DNA of 36,391 nt from Treponema sp. (GTDB taxonomy: Bacteria; Spirochaetota; Spirochaetia; Treponematales; Breznakiellaceae). How positions within the stretch are numbered: the first letter of the stretch is position 1; each line of letters starts with the position of its first letter. Under the pieces are notes generated by a model. The model saw only the letters and a list, made by a program, of their open reading frames with translations, was not told the origin of the DNA and made no database searches. This document shows, in pieces, positions 17,603 to 25,988 of the stretch. Location: the NCBI GenBank assembly GCA_031281555.1, contig JAITFK010000060.1, positions 1 to 36,391 on the forward strand. Direction: 5' to 3'. A program made the position numbers and the translations under genes.

Positions 17603-18452
17603 TTTTCTTCACTTTAGCCAGAGATTTATATTTCAAAAAACCGGACAGCCGCCCGGTAACAAGAGCGCGGGCGATTTTATCACCGGGACGCAGACATAAT
17701 TTGGTTATGTTACGGGCAATACGGTACAAAAAAATGAAAAACATGGGATACATCCGGTACACAAGCAGCGCTTTCCTGAAGAGGGCTCCAAATCCCAGAC
17801 TGTAGGAATAAACCCTTTGCGGAGTTTCTGTTTTTCCGGGGTGATAGATATAATGCGCCGCATGGTACTTCCCTTTTCTTTTGTTTTTAATCAGATACAG
17901 CAATAAATCGCTTTCTTCAGCCGACCCAAAAGCCGTCCCTACACCCAGTTGCTCATCAAACAAGAAACCGGCGATTGCTTCAGAACGGACAAAAATGGTA
18001 AAGGATATTCCAACGCTTAAAAAATTGCAAATCCCGATATCACAATCTTTTTTTTTGGTTTCCAGAGCGGCGTTATTTATTTCTTTTTCTTTGGTATTAC
18101 AGGTATAAAAACTGTAACCGGAATTTTCCTCAAAGAAGCCGGCAATTTTATCAAGAGTATCAGCTTCATATTCACAATCATCATCGGGAAACGCGATAAT
18201 ACCGCCTGAAACATGTTCCAGCCCGATATTCCGCCCCAGGCTCAACCCCTTTCTATCGCATCGGTAATAGTGTACATCAAGTCTTTCTTTATATTGGTTA
18301 TATATTTTCTCTACCCGATCATCATCATTTTGGTCGATAATGATTAGCTCAAAATTTTTATACGATTGTAAAAGAAGCGAATCCAGCAGAATGATGATTT
18401 CATCGCTTCTGCCCAGCGTGGACATAATTAGGCTGAATTTTGTATGACCCAT
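17583..18452 (-). CDS. GT2-family glycosyltransferase
   Basis: This 289-residue GT-A, inverting glycosyltransferase begins with FSLIMSTLGRSDEIIILLDS and continues with NFELIIIDQNDDD. GLSLGRNIGLEHVSGGIIAF is followed by PDDDCEYEADTL, the metal-binding acidic motif near residues 94-97. The C-terminal part is basic and amphipathic and may lie along the membrane. It starts 7 bp after the GT32-like gene stop. The sugar is not predictable. Confidence 0.87.
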   Translation of the reverse strand: MGHTKFSLIMSTLGRSDEIIILLDSLLLQSYKNFELIIIDQNDDDRVEKIYNQYKERLDVHYYRCDRKGLSLGRNIGLEHVSGGIIAFPDDDCEYEADTLDKIAGFFEENSGYSFYTCNTKEKEINNAALETKKKDCDIGICNFLSVGISFTIFVRSEAIAGFLFDEQLGVGTAFGSAEESDLLLYLIKNKRKGKYHAAHYIYHPGKTETPQRVYSYSLGFGALFRKALLVYRMYPMFFIFLYRIARNITKLCLRPGDKIARALVTGRLSGFLKYKSLAKVKKIENNSH

Positions 18453-18459
18453 TTTCTAC

Positions 18460-19278
18460 TCATTGTTCAGTGATAAACGAAAAAAAAGAACGGCCTCTTT
18501 CTTTTTTTTCTTCAGGAATTTTATAGGTAAGCTTATGGCAAAAAGACACATTCTTTACCATCTCCCATAATTCATCGTTAAATTCCGAAAATAATAATTT
18601 TAGTTGTAAAAAATGCGGGTTCTGGTTATTACGATACGGTATTTTATTGAATATTTCGGCACACTCAGGGTCATTCTGTATAATAGCCTGAAGAAGATAA
18701 TGAAACATAAAGTAGTCTACATATGTATTGTTGAGTCTCCAGTATTCAAGGTAAGCGCATAACAGCTTATACAGTAAAACGTTATTTCTCTTTGCCGCGA
18801 TAATAAACCAACTTGAAACCGGGCAATATATATCATCCAGAGGGCTCCTGAAAAAGAATACATTCTCTTTCAAAAGGTCTTCGGGAACAGGTTGTGTAAA
18901 AAAAACCGTTGAATCAAACCACAATCCGCCATAAGTATACAACAGATAAACACGTAAAATATCGGCAAAATGCGTAGTCTGAATGTACCCATTTTTATGT
19001 TTCTCAATAACAAAAGAGGGAAGAGAAACATAAGTTTCCAGATTATCGCTTGTTATTACAATGATACGACATCCCGAAGCATATTTTCCCGCCGATTTAA
19101 TACAGGCCTTTACCAAAGCGGGAACTTCTTCCTTACCTCGAAACCAGGAAGTCCAGAAAATAAAATCTTTTTCACCGATGTCATTTTGAGGACGAGAAAT
19201 ATTAAATTGACCTTGATGTTTTTTGTAAAATCTTTTCAGATAACGAAAAGATGATTTTGCGTACACATGGTCCGCCAT
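18460..19278 (-). CDS. GT32-like / capsular-polysaccharide-synthesis glycosyltransferase, start uncertain
   Basis: The protein resembles the Caps_synth / Gly_transf_sug families: FWTSWFRGKEEVPALVKACI, then FADILRVYLLYTYGGLWFD with a DxD-like metal site (WFDST). From the first ATG it has 272 residues. The frame stays open upstream all the way to the preceding stop. AAGAGG (19398-19393) stands six bases before an ATC codon at 19386, giving a 36-residue basic, hydrophobic extension beginning SKFRNLFIIFKTFG. That looks like the usual N-terminus of this family, whereas the ATG at 19278 has no ribosome site. The true start is therefore probably 19386 with a non-standard AUC codon, or an ATG has been lost. 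Confidence 0.82.
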   Translation of the reverse strand: MADHVYAKSSFRYLKRFYKKHQGQFNISRPQNDIGEKDFIFWTSWFRGKEEVPALVKACIKSAGKYASGCRIIVITSDNLETYVSLPSFVIEKHKNGYIQTTHFADILRVYLLYTYGGLWFDSTVFFTQPVPEDLLKENVFFFRSPLDDIYCPVSSWFIIAAKRNNVLLYKLLCAYLEYWRLNNTYVDYFMFHYLLQAIIQNDPECAEIFNKIPYRNNQNPHFLQLKLLFSEFNDELWEMVKNVSFCHKLTYKIPEEKKERGRSFFSFITEQ

Positions 19279-19398
19279 TACATTGTCGGTAAGACGTTTG
19301 TAAATAGACGTGATGAGAATTTTTCGTATGCCGTGAAACAGGCCGAAGGTTTTAAATATAATAAAAAGATTACGGAATTTACTGATAAGGGGCCTCTT

Positions 19399-20571
19399 TT
19401 ATCTCAAATAAAGTTCTGTTGTTATTCTGTCAACTACTTTTTCTGACGCAGTGCCATCTCTGAGTATTCCGACTTTTTGGAAGAATTCTTCAAGCGCTCT
19501 TAAATAAATTTTTGTATCAAAATGAAGCATCTTTTCCAACAATTCAACGCTGTTCATCGCGCATGGGAAAGGCAGTAAAAACAAGTCAAAGTAAAAATCT
19601 CTTTCCTTTTTGTATTGCTCATAATCGCTAATATATAAAAACACCGGTTTATTCATTAACGCGCATTCATACATACAATCTGAGTAATCGGATATTAACA
19701 TATCACAGGTCAATAAAAGTTCCTGCATATCGCTATAGTTACTTGCGTTAAGTATTTTGTCATTATATGCAAAAAATTCCGATTTTTCCGAAATATTGGG
19801 GTGCAATCTTATCAAAAACACCCAAGGAGCTTTTGTTTGCTCACTCAGGCCATTCAATATCAGTTCATAATTTATATTATACACATCAACGCTAAAATTA
19901 TCCCGAAATGTAGGCGCGTATAATATAATTTTTGTATTATCGGCGATATTAAAATGTTTTTTCACTGTATCTTTTATATTATTATTCTGATTAATAAGTA
20001 TATCGTCTCTCGGAGAACCACATTCAAATATCTCGCCGTTATACCAAAAAGCCGATCGATATAACTGACTTGAGAATTTACTGTCGGATAGCAATAAATT
20101 TATTAAACTTGAATCATGTTTTGCCTGTTTCACATAATAGACGGATAACTGTTGTTCAACATCTTTTTCGATTTTTTTTAAATTAACTGTCCCATGCCAT
20201 GTATGTATGTAGTATTGCGCTTTTCGTTTTCTGACATAAAGCTGTTTTCTGCAGTTATCAATCCACATCTTTGCGGTTACTTCTTCATAAACCGCGCGAA
20301 TGCTTTTATATGGAACCGTTTTTATTGTCCGGGGGAAATTATCATGGTATTCCGGTCTAGCTGCCCATACGAGCGCATAATCAAGCTTACGCCGTATAAT
20401 TTCTTCGGCAATGTATTTAGGGTTTTCTCCATAGCCCTTTCCGTTGAAATTTTGAATAAAGATTTTGTTTTTTTGTATAGGAAAAATACGGAATACATAA
20501 TATAAGGTTACCATTATCCAATAAACGGTTATACCTTTTATTTTACCTTGCAGGAAAGAAATACGGCTCAT
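19399..20571 (-). CDS. TagB/TagF-like CDP-glycerol glycerophosphotransferase family protein
   Basis: This 390-residue protein belongs to the Glyphos_transf family (PF04464), whose known members move glycerol- or ribitol-phosphate from CDP-linked donors. Visible motifs are the catalytic-type YYIHTWHGTVNLKKIEKD, LLSDSKFSSQLYRSAF, CGSPRDD, IILYAPTFRDNF and LISDYSDCMYECALMNKPV. The start is ATG at 20571, one base after the GT92-like stop; an in-frame TTG six codons earlier is less likely. No CDP-glycerol or CDP-ribitol synthesis gene is in the window. A CMP-AEP donor is conceivable since CMP-AEP is made in the same operon, but this is a guess. Confidence 0.85.
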   Translation of the reverse strand: MSRISFLQGKIKGITVYWIMVTLYYVFRIFPIQKNKIFIQNFNGKGYGENPKYIAEEIIRRKLDYALVWAARPEYHDNFPRTIKTVPYKSIRAVYEEVTAKMWIDNCRKQLYVRKRKAQYYIHTWHGTVNLKKIEKDVEQQLSVYYVKQAKHDSSLINLLLSDSKFSSQLYRSAFWYNGEIFECGSPRDDILINQNNNIKDTVKKHFNIADNTKIILYAPTFRDNFSVDVYNINYELILNGLSEQTKAPWVFLIRLHPNISEKSEFFAYNDKILNASNYSDMQELLLTCDMLISDYSDCMYECALMNKPVFLYISDYEQYKKERDFYFDLFLLPFPCAMNSVELLEKMLHFDTKIYLRALEEFFQKVGILRDGTASEKVVDRITTELYLR

Positions 20572-20572
20572 A

Positions 20573-21529
20573 TTAAATATCGTTTCCAAATCGCAGCTTC
20601 AAATTATCTTTGATTTTTTGTATGTATTTGTCCATAATCGTATCATTTTTTATCTCATTACGATCTCTTTCATGAAATTCATTCATTGATAATTTTCCGG
20701 GCGAGAAGACCCTTCCCAAATCCATTCTGTCAGTAAATTCTTCAAGTGATTTACAGGCATAATGATTACGGAGTATTCCCTCATGCAGGATCGGACGATC
20801 CAAAGATGACACGATGTTTTTTTCTTTGCGGGTGTTTACGCTGCGTTCCCCGTTAAAGTAATTCGCTATATGCGCGGTTTCCATATAAAAAACATGCCGG
20901 GGATTTACAATGGATTTTACTCCGTGATTAATCGGATGCTCATACTCTGAATGATCTTTAAAACGCTCAATCACAAGACCTTTGGTTTTTTTCTGATGTC
21001 CGCCGCTGCCGTATGCGATCTGATTAATTTCAATTCCGGGAGTATCTTCAAAACCGTACAAAAATTCAGGTATTGTTTTTGACGCGGTCGGCACCAGGAA
21101 TTCATCAATATCAATAAAGGCAATCCAAAACGAGGAATATCTGTATCGTGAAATCATTTCATTATACGCGACAAGCTGCCGGCGTTTTCCGGGGAAATAA
21201 TTATATTCAACAATACCGTCTTTTATATAAGATTCAAGATAGCCGCGCAAGTTATCGGTAGATTCATTATCGTATATGAAGAACTTCTGTACTCCTACAA
21301 GCAAATGGTATTCAATCCATTCGGCAATATACGAGGTTTCATTCTTTACAATTGCCGCAACAGATAAATAAAGGGGGAAATCAGAAGCGGTATATTTCCT
21401 GTCTTTTTTAAACTGCTTTATTCCGGCGATGTATTTTCCAAGACGACCGCTGCATATAAGGCGAATAAAATAACGTAACTTATAAGGCGTTATTCCCCGG
21501 ATTAGATGTTTGAAACGACTTTTTTTCAT
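20573..21529 (-). CDS. GT92/GT2-like glycosyltransferase (DUF23-type)
   Basis: This 318-residue protein begins with a basic N-terminus, then the GT92-type block YLSVAAIVKNETSYIAEWIE, GVQKFFIYDNESTDN and WIAFIDIDEFLVP with the metal-binding DxD. Later it has a His-rich acceptor region (ILHEGILRNHYACKSLEEF). It should be a cytoplasmic, metal-dependent transferase. It sits between GT8 and TagB/F-like genes with an 11-bp gap and a 1-bp gap. Donor unknown; galactose is common among characterised GT92 enzymes but cannot be asserted here. Confidence 0.83.
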   Translation of the reverse strand: MKKSRFKHLIRGITPYKLRYFIRLICSGRLGKYIAGIKQFKKDRKYTASDFPLYLSVAAIVKNETSYIAEWIEYHLLVGVQKFFIYDNESTDNLRGYLESYIKDGIVEYNYFPGKRRQLVAYNEMISRYRYSSFWIAFIDIDEFLVPTASKTIPEFLYGFEDTPGIEINQIAYGSGGHQKKTKGLVIERFKDHSEYEHPINHGVKSIVNPRHVFYMETAHIANYFNGERSVNTRKEKNIVSSLDRPILHEGILRNHYACKSLEEFTDRMDLGRVFSPGKLSMNEFHERDRNEIKNDTIMDKYIQKIKDNLKLRFGNDI

Positions 21530-21540
21530 AATAATACGTT

Positions 21541-22536
21541 TTATCCGGTATTTTTTGCTTTATCTATTTGAACAAATATTTTATCAATAATTGCAGGCAT
21601 ATTCAGATCAGGATCAATATCCCATTTCGGCGTAAATAAATGTAAAGATGTTAATATATGTTTTAAAATTGATTTCAGAACTCTAACTCCATGATAATAG
21701 TATTTTAGCTTCCTGTTTTTCCATGGAGACATCTGTTTAAAGAACAGCCAAAGCCGCACCAATGGCATATCATATTCCTTATGCCAGGGCTTTGGAACAT
21801 TGATAAAATGCAGAATTACGGGATTAAGCCTTGCAGATTTTATTTCTGCATGAAATTTTTTCCGAATAAGGAGGTTTTCTATGGGAAAATAATAGTTAAT
21901 ATAGCAATTATATTTTGAGTGAATTATTTTCCAGTTGCCTGCCAATAATATATTTAACACATCCTGATCACGCTGCTTTAATTTCGAAGAATTATTTTTT
22001 ATAATATTAAAACATTCTTCAAGCAGATTATTCTTTCGCCAATATACCAGATTAATAATATGAGTGCCAATATTATAATATCCTTTTTCGCAATCATAAT
22101 CAAGACGATTATAATTGCGAATATCATCATGACTGGGGGATATTGCTCCCGCCATGGGATAATCCGCAACATCCGTATTCCAGAGCTCTTCCAGGGAATC
22201 CAGCACAATCATATCAGCGTCAAGATAAAGTACTTTTTCTATTTCTACCGGAAGTATATTTGCAATGAAAAGTATAGCATACGTTGCAAGTGAATTATGA
22301 AGGGGCGGAAAACCAACCATCAGGTCAGGATCAAGCCTATAAAAAACAATAACAGATTCTGTGCCTTTTACACATTCCATTAAGAGTTTTTTTGTCTTTT
22401 CGCTTAAATATTCCGAAATAATATGAAAACGAATCTTTCTTCCCGGGTTAGTATATAAAATTGAAGTCATCAGTACGCCGCAGGGCATCGCATAGTTTTC
22501 ATCGGGGCCTATTACTATTTCCATATAATCATTCAT
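21541..22536 (-). CDS. GT8-family glycosyltransferase
   Basis: This 331-residue LgtC/WaaJ-type retaining glycosyltransferase has MEIVIGPDENYAMPCGVLMTS near the start, then the metal site EKVLYLDADMIVLDSLEELW. YYNIGTHIINLVYW follows, and the C-terminal ILHFINVPKPWHKEYD is typical of GT8. The start is ATG at 22536, since AAGGTG stands six bases before it; a GTG three codons upstream is also possible. Family members often add galactose or glucose from UDP donors. Confidence 0.9.
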   Translation of the reverse strand: MNDYMEIVIGPDENYAMPCGVLMTSILYTNPGRKIRFHIISEYLSEKTKKLLMECVKGTESVIVFYRLDPDLMVGFPPLHNSLATYAILFIANILPVEIEKVLYLDADMIVLDSLEELWNTDVADYPMAGAISPSHDDIRNYNRLDYDCEKGYYNIGTHIINLVYWRKNNLLEECFNIIKNNSSKLKQRDQDVLNILLAGNWKIIHSKYNCYINYYFPIENLLIRKKFHAEIKSARLNPVILHFINVPKPWHKEYDMPLVRLWLFFKQMSPWKNRKLKYYYHGVRVLKSILKHILTSLHLFTPKWDIDPDLNMPAIIDKIFVQIDKAKNTG

Positions 22537-22550
22537 ATTACACACCTTTT

Positions 22551-23657
22551 TTATATTTTATGAAGAATGTCATGCAAAACATTCGAAACTGTCAAGACTT
22601 CATCATCAGTAAGCGTGGGATATATCGGCAAAGAAAAAATCTCTCTTGCGGCTGATTCTGTTTCAGGCAGATCGCCTTCTTTATATCCCAAATATTCATA
22701 CCCCGTCATGGTATGTATAGGCCAGGGATAATTGATATTGACAAAAATATTATTCTCCCTGAGTTTCGACACGATAACATCCCGTTTAGGATGACGAACG
22801 ACGTATAAATGATAGGCATGTTTGCCATAAGCCGCTTCTTCAGGAATAACAAGCTCTGTATCCCGAAGCAGCGTATTGTATTGCGCCGCTATTTCACGTC
22901 TTCTCGCAACATACTGATCCAGGTATGGTAATTTTGTCAGCAGAATTGCGGCCTGCACTTCATCCAGCCTTGAATTATATCCATGCTCAATAGCATAGTA
23001 AGTTTTTTCCGCGCCATAAAACCGCAAACGCCTTACTTTTTGTTCAATCTTTTCATCGTCAGTGATTACCATACCGCCATCCCCATATGCGCCCAGGACT
23101 TTAGTCGGATAAAATGATGTCGTTGAAACATCGGATAACGCGCCGGATTTTTTCCCTTTATATTCAGCCCCGTGAGATTGGGCGCAATCTTCCAATACAA
23201 ATAAATTATTCTTTTTTGCTACTTCCAATAAGGGATCCATGTCGGCACATTGTCCAAAAAGATGAACCGGAATGATACATCTTGTTTTTGGAGTAATAAC
23301 CGCTTCCAGTTGATTAACGTTCATTAAATATGTAGCCGGGTTTATATCAACAAAAACCGGCTCAGCTCCCGCTGTTACAATTGCCGAGACAGTTGGTATT
23401 GCCGTATTGGCGACCGTAATAACTTCATCACCCTTACCAATGCCCAAAGCATGTAATGCCAGAGTTATGGCATTAGTGCCATTATCTACTCCGATTCCGT
23501 ATTTAACGCCGCAATATTCAGCGTAACTCTTTTCAAATGTTCTTACTTTTTCCCCCAGAATTAATTGACCCGACGCAAAAACTCCTTCTACGGCTTTCAG
23601 AATTTCATCTTTAAGTTGTTCATATTCTTTCAAATAGCTCCATACTTTAATTTCCAT
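22551..23657 (-). CDS. fdtB: DegT/DnrJ/EryC1 sugar aminotransferase (FdtB/QdtB-like)
   Basis: This PLP-dependent sugar aminotransferase of 368 residues has GVDNGTNAITLALHALGIG, VNTAIPTVS-like segments and DVSTTSFYPTKVLGAYGDGG containing the cofactor lysine. It overlaps the ketoisomerase gene by 11 bp. Together with RmlA and the ketoisomerase it fits the pathway to dTDP-3-amino-3,6-dideoxyhexose (Fuc3N or Qui3N). The epimer cannot be decided from sequence. No dedicated N-acetyltransferase is beside it. The gene symbol is a family-level guess. Confidence 0.85.
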   Translation of the reverse strand: MEIKVWSYLKEYEQLKDEILKAVEGVFASGQLILGEKVRTFEKSYAEYCGVKYGIGVDNGTNAITLALHALGIGKGDEVITVANTAIPTVSAIVTAGAEPVFVDINPATYLMNVNQLEAVITPKTRCIIPVHLFGQCADMDPLLEVAKKNNLFVLEDCAQSHGAEYKGKKSGALSDVSTTSFYPTKVLGAYGDGGMVITDDEKIEQKVRRLRFYGAEKTYYAIEHGYNSRLDEVQAAILLTKLPYLDQYVARRREIAAQYNTLLRDTELVIPEEAAYGKHAYHLYVVRHPKRDVIVSKLRENNIFVNINYPWPIHTMTGYEYLGYKEGDLPETESAAREIFSLPIYPTLTDDEVLTVSNVLHDILHKI

Positions 23658-24072
23658 AAGCGTGGGTCTCCAGATATTTCATGTAATCAGGCATATTTCG
23701 GAGATAATCTTTCTCATCGTAATGAGTGTTGGCCAATATAAGACATACGGCATCGGCGGAAAAGTCATAAAGATCAACAAAAGAGAGTTTGGGAACATAA
23801 AGTCCTTTGGTACAATCATTCATCATATACTCTTTCTTTTCTTTCCCGTCAAATAAACTTATTTTAAATTCTCCGGACATGGCGATAACTACCTGATCTG
23901 TTTCAATATGGGCATGCCCCCCTCTGTCTGATACAACATGATGCATGAAAAACATTCTTTTTATTTCCATTGGAATATCCATGGTCTCTTCCAATACAGA
24001 TAAAGATCCCCGATGATCTTTTATTGTTCTAATATCAAAGATATAGCTTTCCGAATTTGTTTTGTGTTTCAT
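23647..24072 (-). CDS. fdtA: dTDP-4-keto-6-deoxyhexose 3,4-ketoisomerase (FdtA/QdtA-like cupin)
   Basis: This small cupin of about 141 residues has FDIRTIKDHRGSLSVLEE, then SDRGGHAHIETDQVVIAMSG, which carries the paired histidines used in the sugar isomerisation. KGLYVPKLSFVDLYDFSADA and NTHYDEKDYLR follow. The ATG at 24072 is chosen because AAGGGGG lies eight bases upstream; the longer frame from 24108 adds an unconserved 12-residue lead. It would move the keto group from C4 to C3 before transamination by the next gene. Confidence 0.87.
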   Translation of the reverse strand: MKHKTNSESYIFDIRTIKDHRGSLSVLEETMDIPMEIKRMFFMHHVVSDRGGHAHIETDQVVIAMSGEFKISLFDGKEKKEYMMNDCTKGLYVPKLSFVDLYDFSADAVCLILANTHYDEKDYLRNMPDYMKYLETHAYGN

Positions 24073-24122
24073 ATTGTATGCCCCCTTATAACACGCCTTA
24101 ACTGCCAAAGCAGCAACGGTAT

Positions 24123-24995
24123 TTAATTAATTGCAATAAAGCGAAGATAATCACCGTAATCGGTTTTATACTCGGATGCAAACTCCAAAAGAGAATCGCG
24201 CGTTACCCAGCCGTTTTTATAGGCAATCTCTTCTATACAGGCAACATAGAGGCCCTGTCTTTTTTGGATGGTAGCAATGAAATCGGAAGCTTCAAGCAAA
24301 CCGTCATAAGTACCCGTATCCAGCCAGGCCATACCTCTTCCAAGAATTTCAACCGAAAGATTCCCCTGTTCAAGATAGATATTGTTAACGGCAGTTATTT
24401 CAATCTCCCCTCTGGGCGATGGTTTTACGCTCTTTGCGATTTTTATTACATTGTTATCATAAAAATAAAGGCCGGGTATGGCATAATGCGATTTTGGTTT
24501 CACAGGTTTTTCTTCGATGGAAAGAGCTTGACCGCTTTCGGAAAATTCTACGACACCGTAAGCACCCGGATCTTTTACATAATAAGCAAAAATAAACCCG
24601 CCTTCTGATTGGGTTATTTTTGAAACGGCGTTTTTTAGGGAGTCAGTAAAACCCATTCCGTAAAAAATATTGTCGCCCAATACAAGCGCGCAACTGTCCC
24701 CGCCAATAAATTTTTCTCCCAGAATAAAAGCATCCGCAAGTCCCCGCGGATTTTCCTGTACAGCGTAATCAAACCGCATCCCTAACCATGCGCCGTCTGA
24801 AAATAACTCTTTGAACAGGGAAATATCCCGCGGCGTGGAAATAATAAGCACATCTCTTATTCCCGCAAGCATTAAAACCGAGAGGGGGTAATAGATCATT
24901 GGTTTGTCATAAAGAGGGAGTATCTGCTTGGATATTGCTTTTGTCAGAGGATAGAGTCTTGTACCGGCGCCGCCGGCTAAAATTATTCCTTTCAT
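24123..24995 (-). CDS. rmlA: Glucose-1-phosphate thymidylyltransferase
   Basis: RmlA makes dTDP-glucose from glucose-1-phosphate and dTTP. The 290-residue protein has [50 protein letters not shown] and [15 protein letters not shown], all as in the short-form RmlA family. It supplies the ketoisomerase and aminotransferase that follow, but the intermediate 4,6-dehydratase RmlB is not recognised in this window. Its ATG is 3 bp after the SDR stop. Confidence 0.94.
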   Translation of the reverse strand: MKGIILAGGAGTRLYPLTKAISKQILPLYDKPMIYYPLSVLMLAGIRDVLIISTPRDISLFKELFSDGAWLGMRFDYAVQENPRGLADAFILGEKFIGGDSCALVLGDNIFYGMGFTDSLKNAVSKITQSEGGFIFAYYVKDPGAYGVVEFSESGQALSIEEKPVKPKSHYAIPGLYFYDNNVIKIAKSVKPSPRGEIEITAVNNIYLEQGNLSVEILGRGMAWLDTGTYDGLLEASDFIATIQKRQGLYVACIEEIAYKNGWVTRDSLLEFASEYKTDYGDYLRFIAIN

Positions 24996-24998
24996 GGT

Positions 24999-25988
24999 TT
25001 ATGCGTCTTTCAGCCACCACGGATTATTCCTGGCCCATTCCAGGCTGCGGCGCACTCCCTCGGCAAGCTGAATTTTGGCTTTCCATCCCAGAAGTTTATC
25101 GGCTTTTTCCACTTTTGGCACACGCCGCGGTATGTCTTCGTAACGTTCTCCGTATTCCTTTACCGTATCAAATACCTTGTACCCTACGCCGCTATTTGCT
25201 TCTTTCAATATCGTCCGGACAACTTCCTCCATCGTAACTTCTACGCAATTACCCAGGTTAAAGTCTTCCCCTACCGCCTTTGGATTGGTCCCAGCTTCAA
25301 TGACTCCTTCCACTATATCCTCTACATAAGTAAAACACCTGGTCATCTTCCCATCGTCATACAATAGAGGTTGCTCATTACGCAGTACCTTGTAGACGCT
25401 TTGAGAGACTACAAAATACGGATTCTGCCGGGGTCCATAGACGTTGAAAAACCGTACTATCGAAAACGGCAGTCCGCACTGCCGATGAATTCCATAGAGC
25501 ATGTGTTCGCAGACAGCTTTGCTCGTGGAATAACTCCAGCGATCCACCGATGTCGGACCCAGAACCCTGTCGCATTTCTCGTCCCAGGGAACTTCGGGAT
25601 TTTTGCCAAATATTTCGCTCGTACTGGAGAATAGAATCCGTGTACCGTGTTCGCGGGCTATCTCAAGCAGATTCTTTGTCCCCACAACGCATATGTCTAT
25701 CAGTTTCAGCGGATCGGCTATATAGTTTTTTATCCCCACGACTGACGCAAGATGAAAGATCGCCCGCGCTTCCGGCCGCCAGAAATTCTTTAAAGATGCC
25801 TTATCGCGGATATCCCCTTCACAATAGTGAAAGCCCGGATGGTTCTTTACCGTAGCAAGGTTCTGCGCTTTATCCAGGGTCGTAGTGTCAAAAACATACA
25901 CTTCATTTCCATTCGCAAGAAGCTTCTCCACAAGGTGGCTGCCAATAAAGCCCGAGCCGCCGGTAACCATGTATACGGCATTACTCAT
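24999..25988 (-). CDS. Extended SDR, UDP-glucuronate decarboxylase (UDP-xylose synthase)-like
   Basis: This 329-residue NAD-dependent extended SDR has TGGSGFIGSHLVEKLLANGN, the catalytic YxxxK in WSYSTSKAVCEH, RFFNVYGPRQNPYFV and the C-terminal RRVPKVEKADKLLGW. The active-site segment reads SSTSEIFG. Ser-Glu here matches UDP-xylose synthase and ArnA, whereas RmlB-type 4,6-dehydratases have Asp-Glu. That argues for decarboxylation of a UDP-hexuronate rather than for the missing RmlB. Its ATG overlaps the dehydrogenase stop by 4 bp, so the pair could work in sequence. An epimerase role remains possible. Confidence 0.75.
   Translation of the reverse strand: MSNAVYMVTGGSGFIGSHLVEKLLANGNEVYVFDTTTLDKAQNLATVKNHPGFHYCEGDIRDKASLKNFWRPEARAIFHLASVVGIKNYIADPLKLIDICVVGTKNLLEIAREHGTRILFSSTSEIFGKNPEVPWDEKCDRVLGPTSVDRWSYSTSKAVCEHMLYGIHRQCGLPFSIVRFFNVYGPRQNPYFVVSQSVYKVLRNEQPLLYDDGKMTRCFTYVEDIVEGVIEAGTNPKAVGEDFNLGNCVEVTMEEVVRTILKEANSGVGYKVFDTVKEYGERYEDIPRRVPKVEKADKLLGWKAKIQLAEGVRRSLEWARNNPWWLKDA

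Noticed and set aside
24999-25988. RmlB (dTDP-glucose 4,6-dehydratase)
   Set aside because: The active-site segment has Ser-Glu rather than Asp-Glu and the C-terminal RRVPKVEKADKLLGW resembles UDP-xylose synthases.
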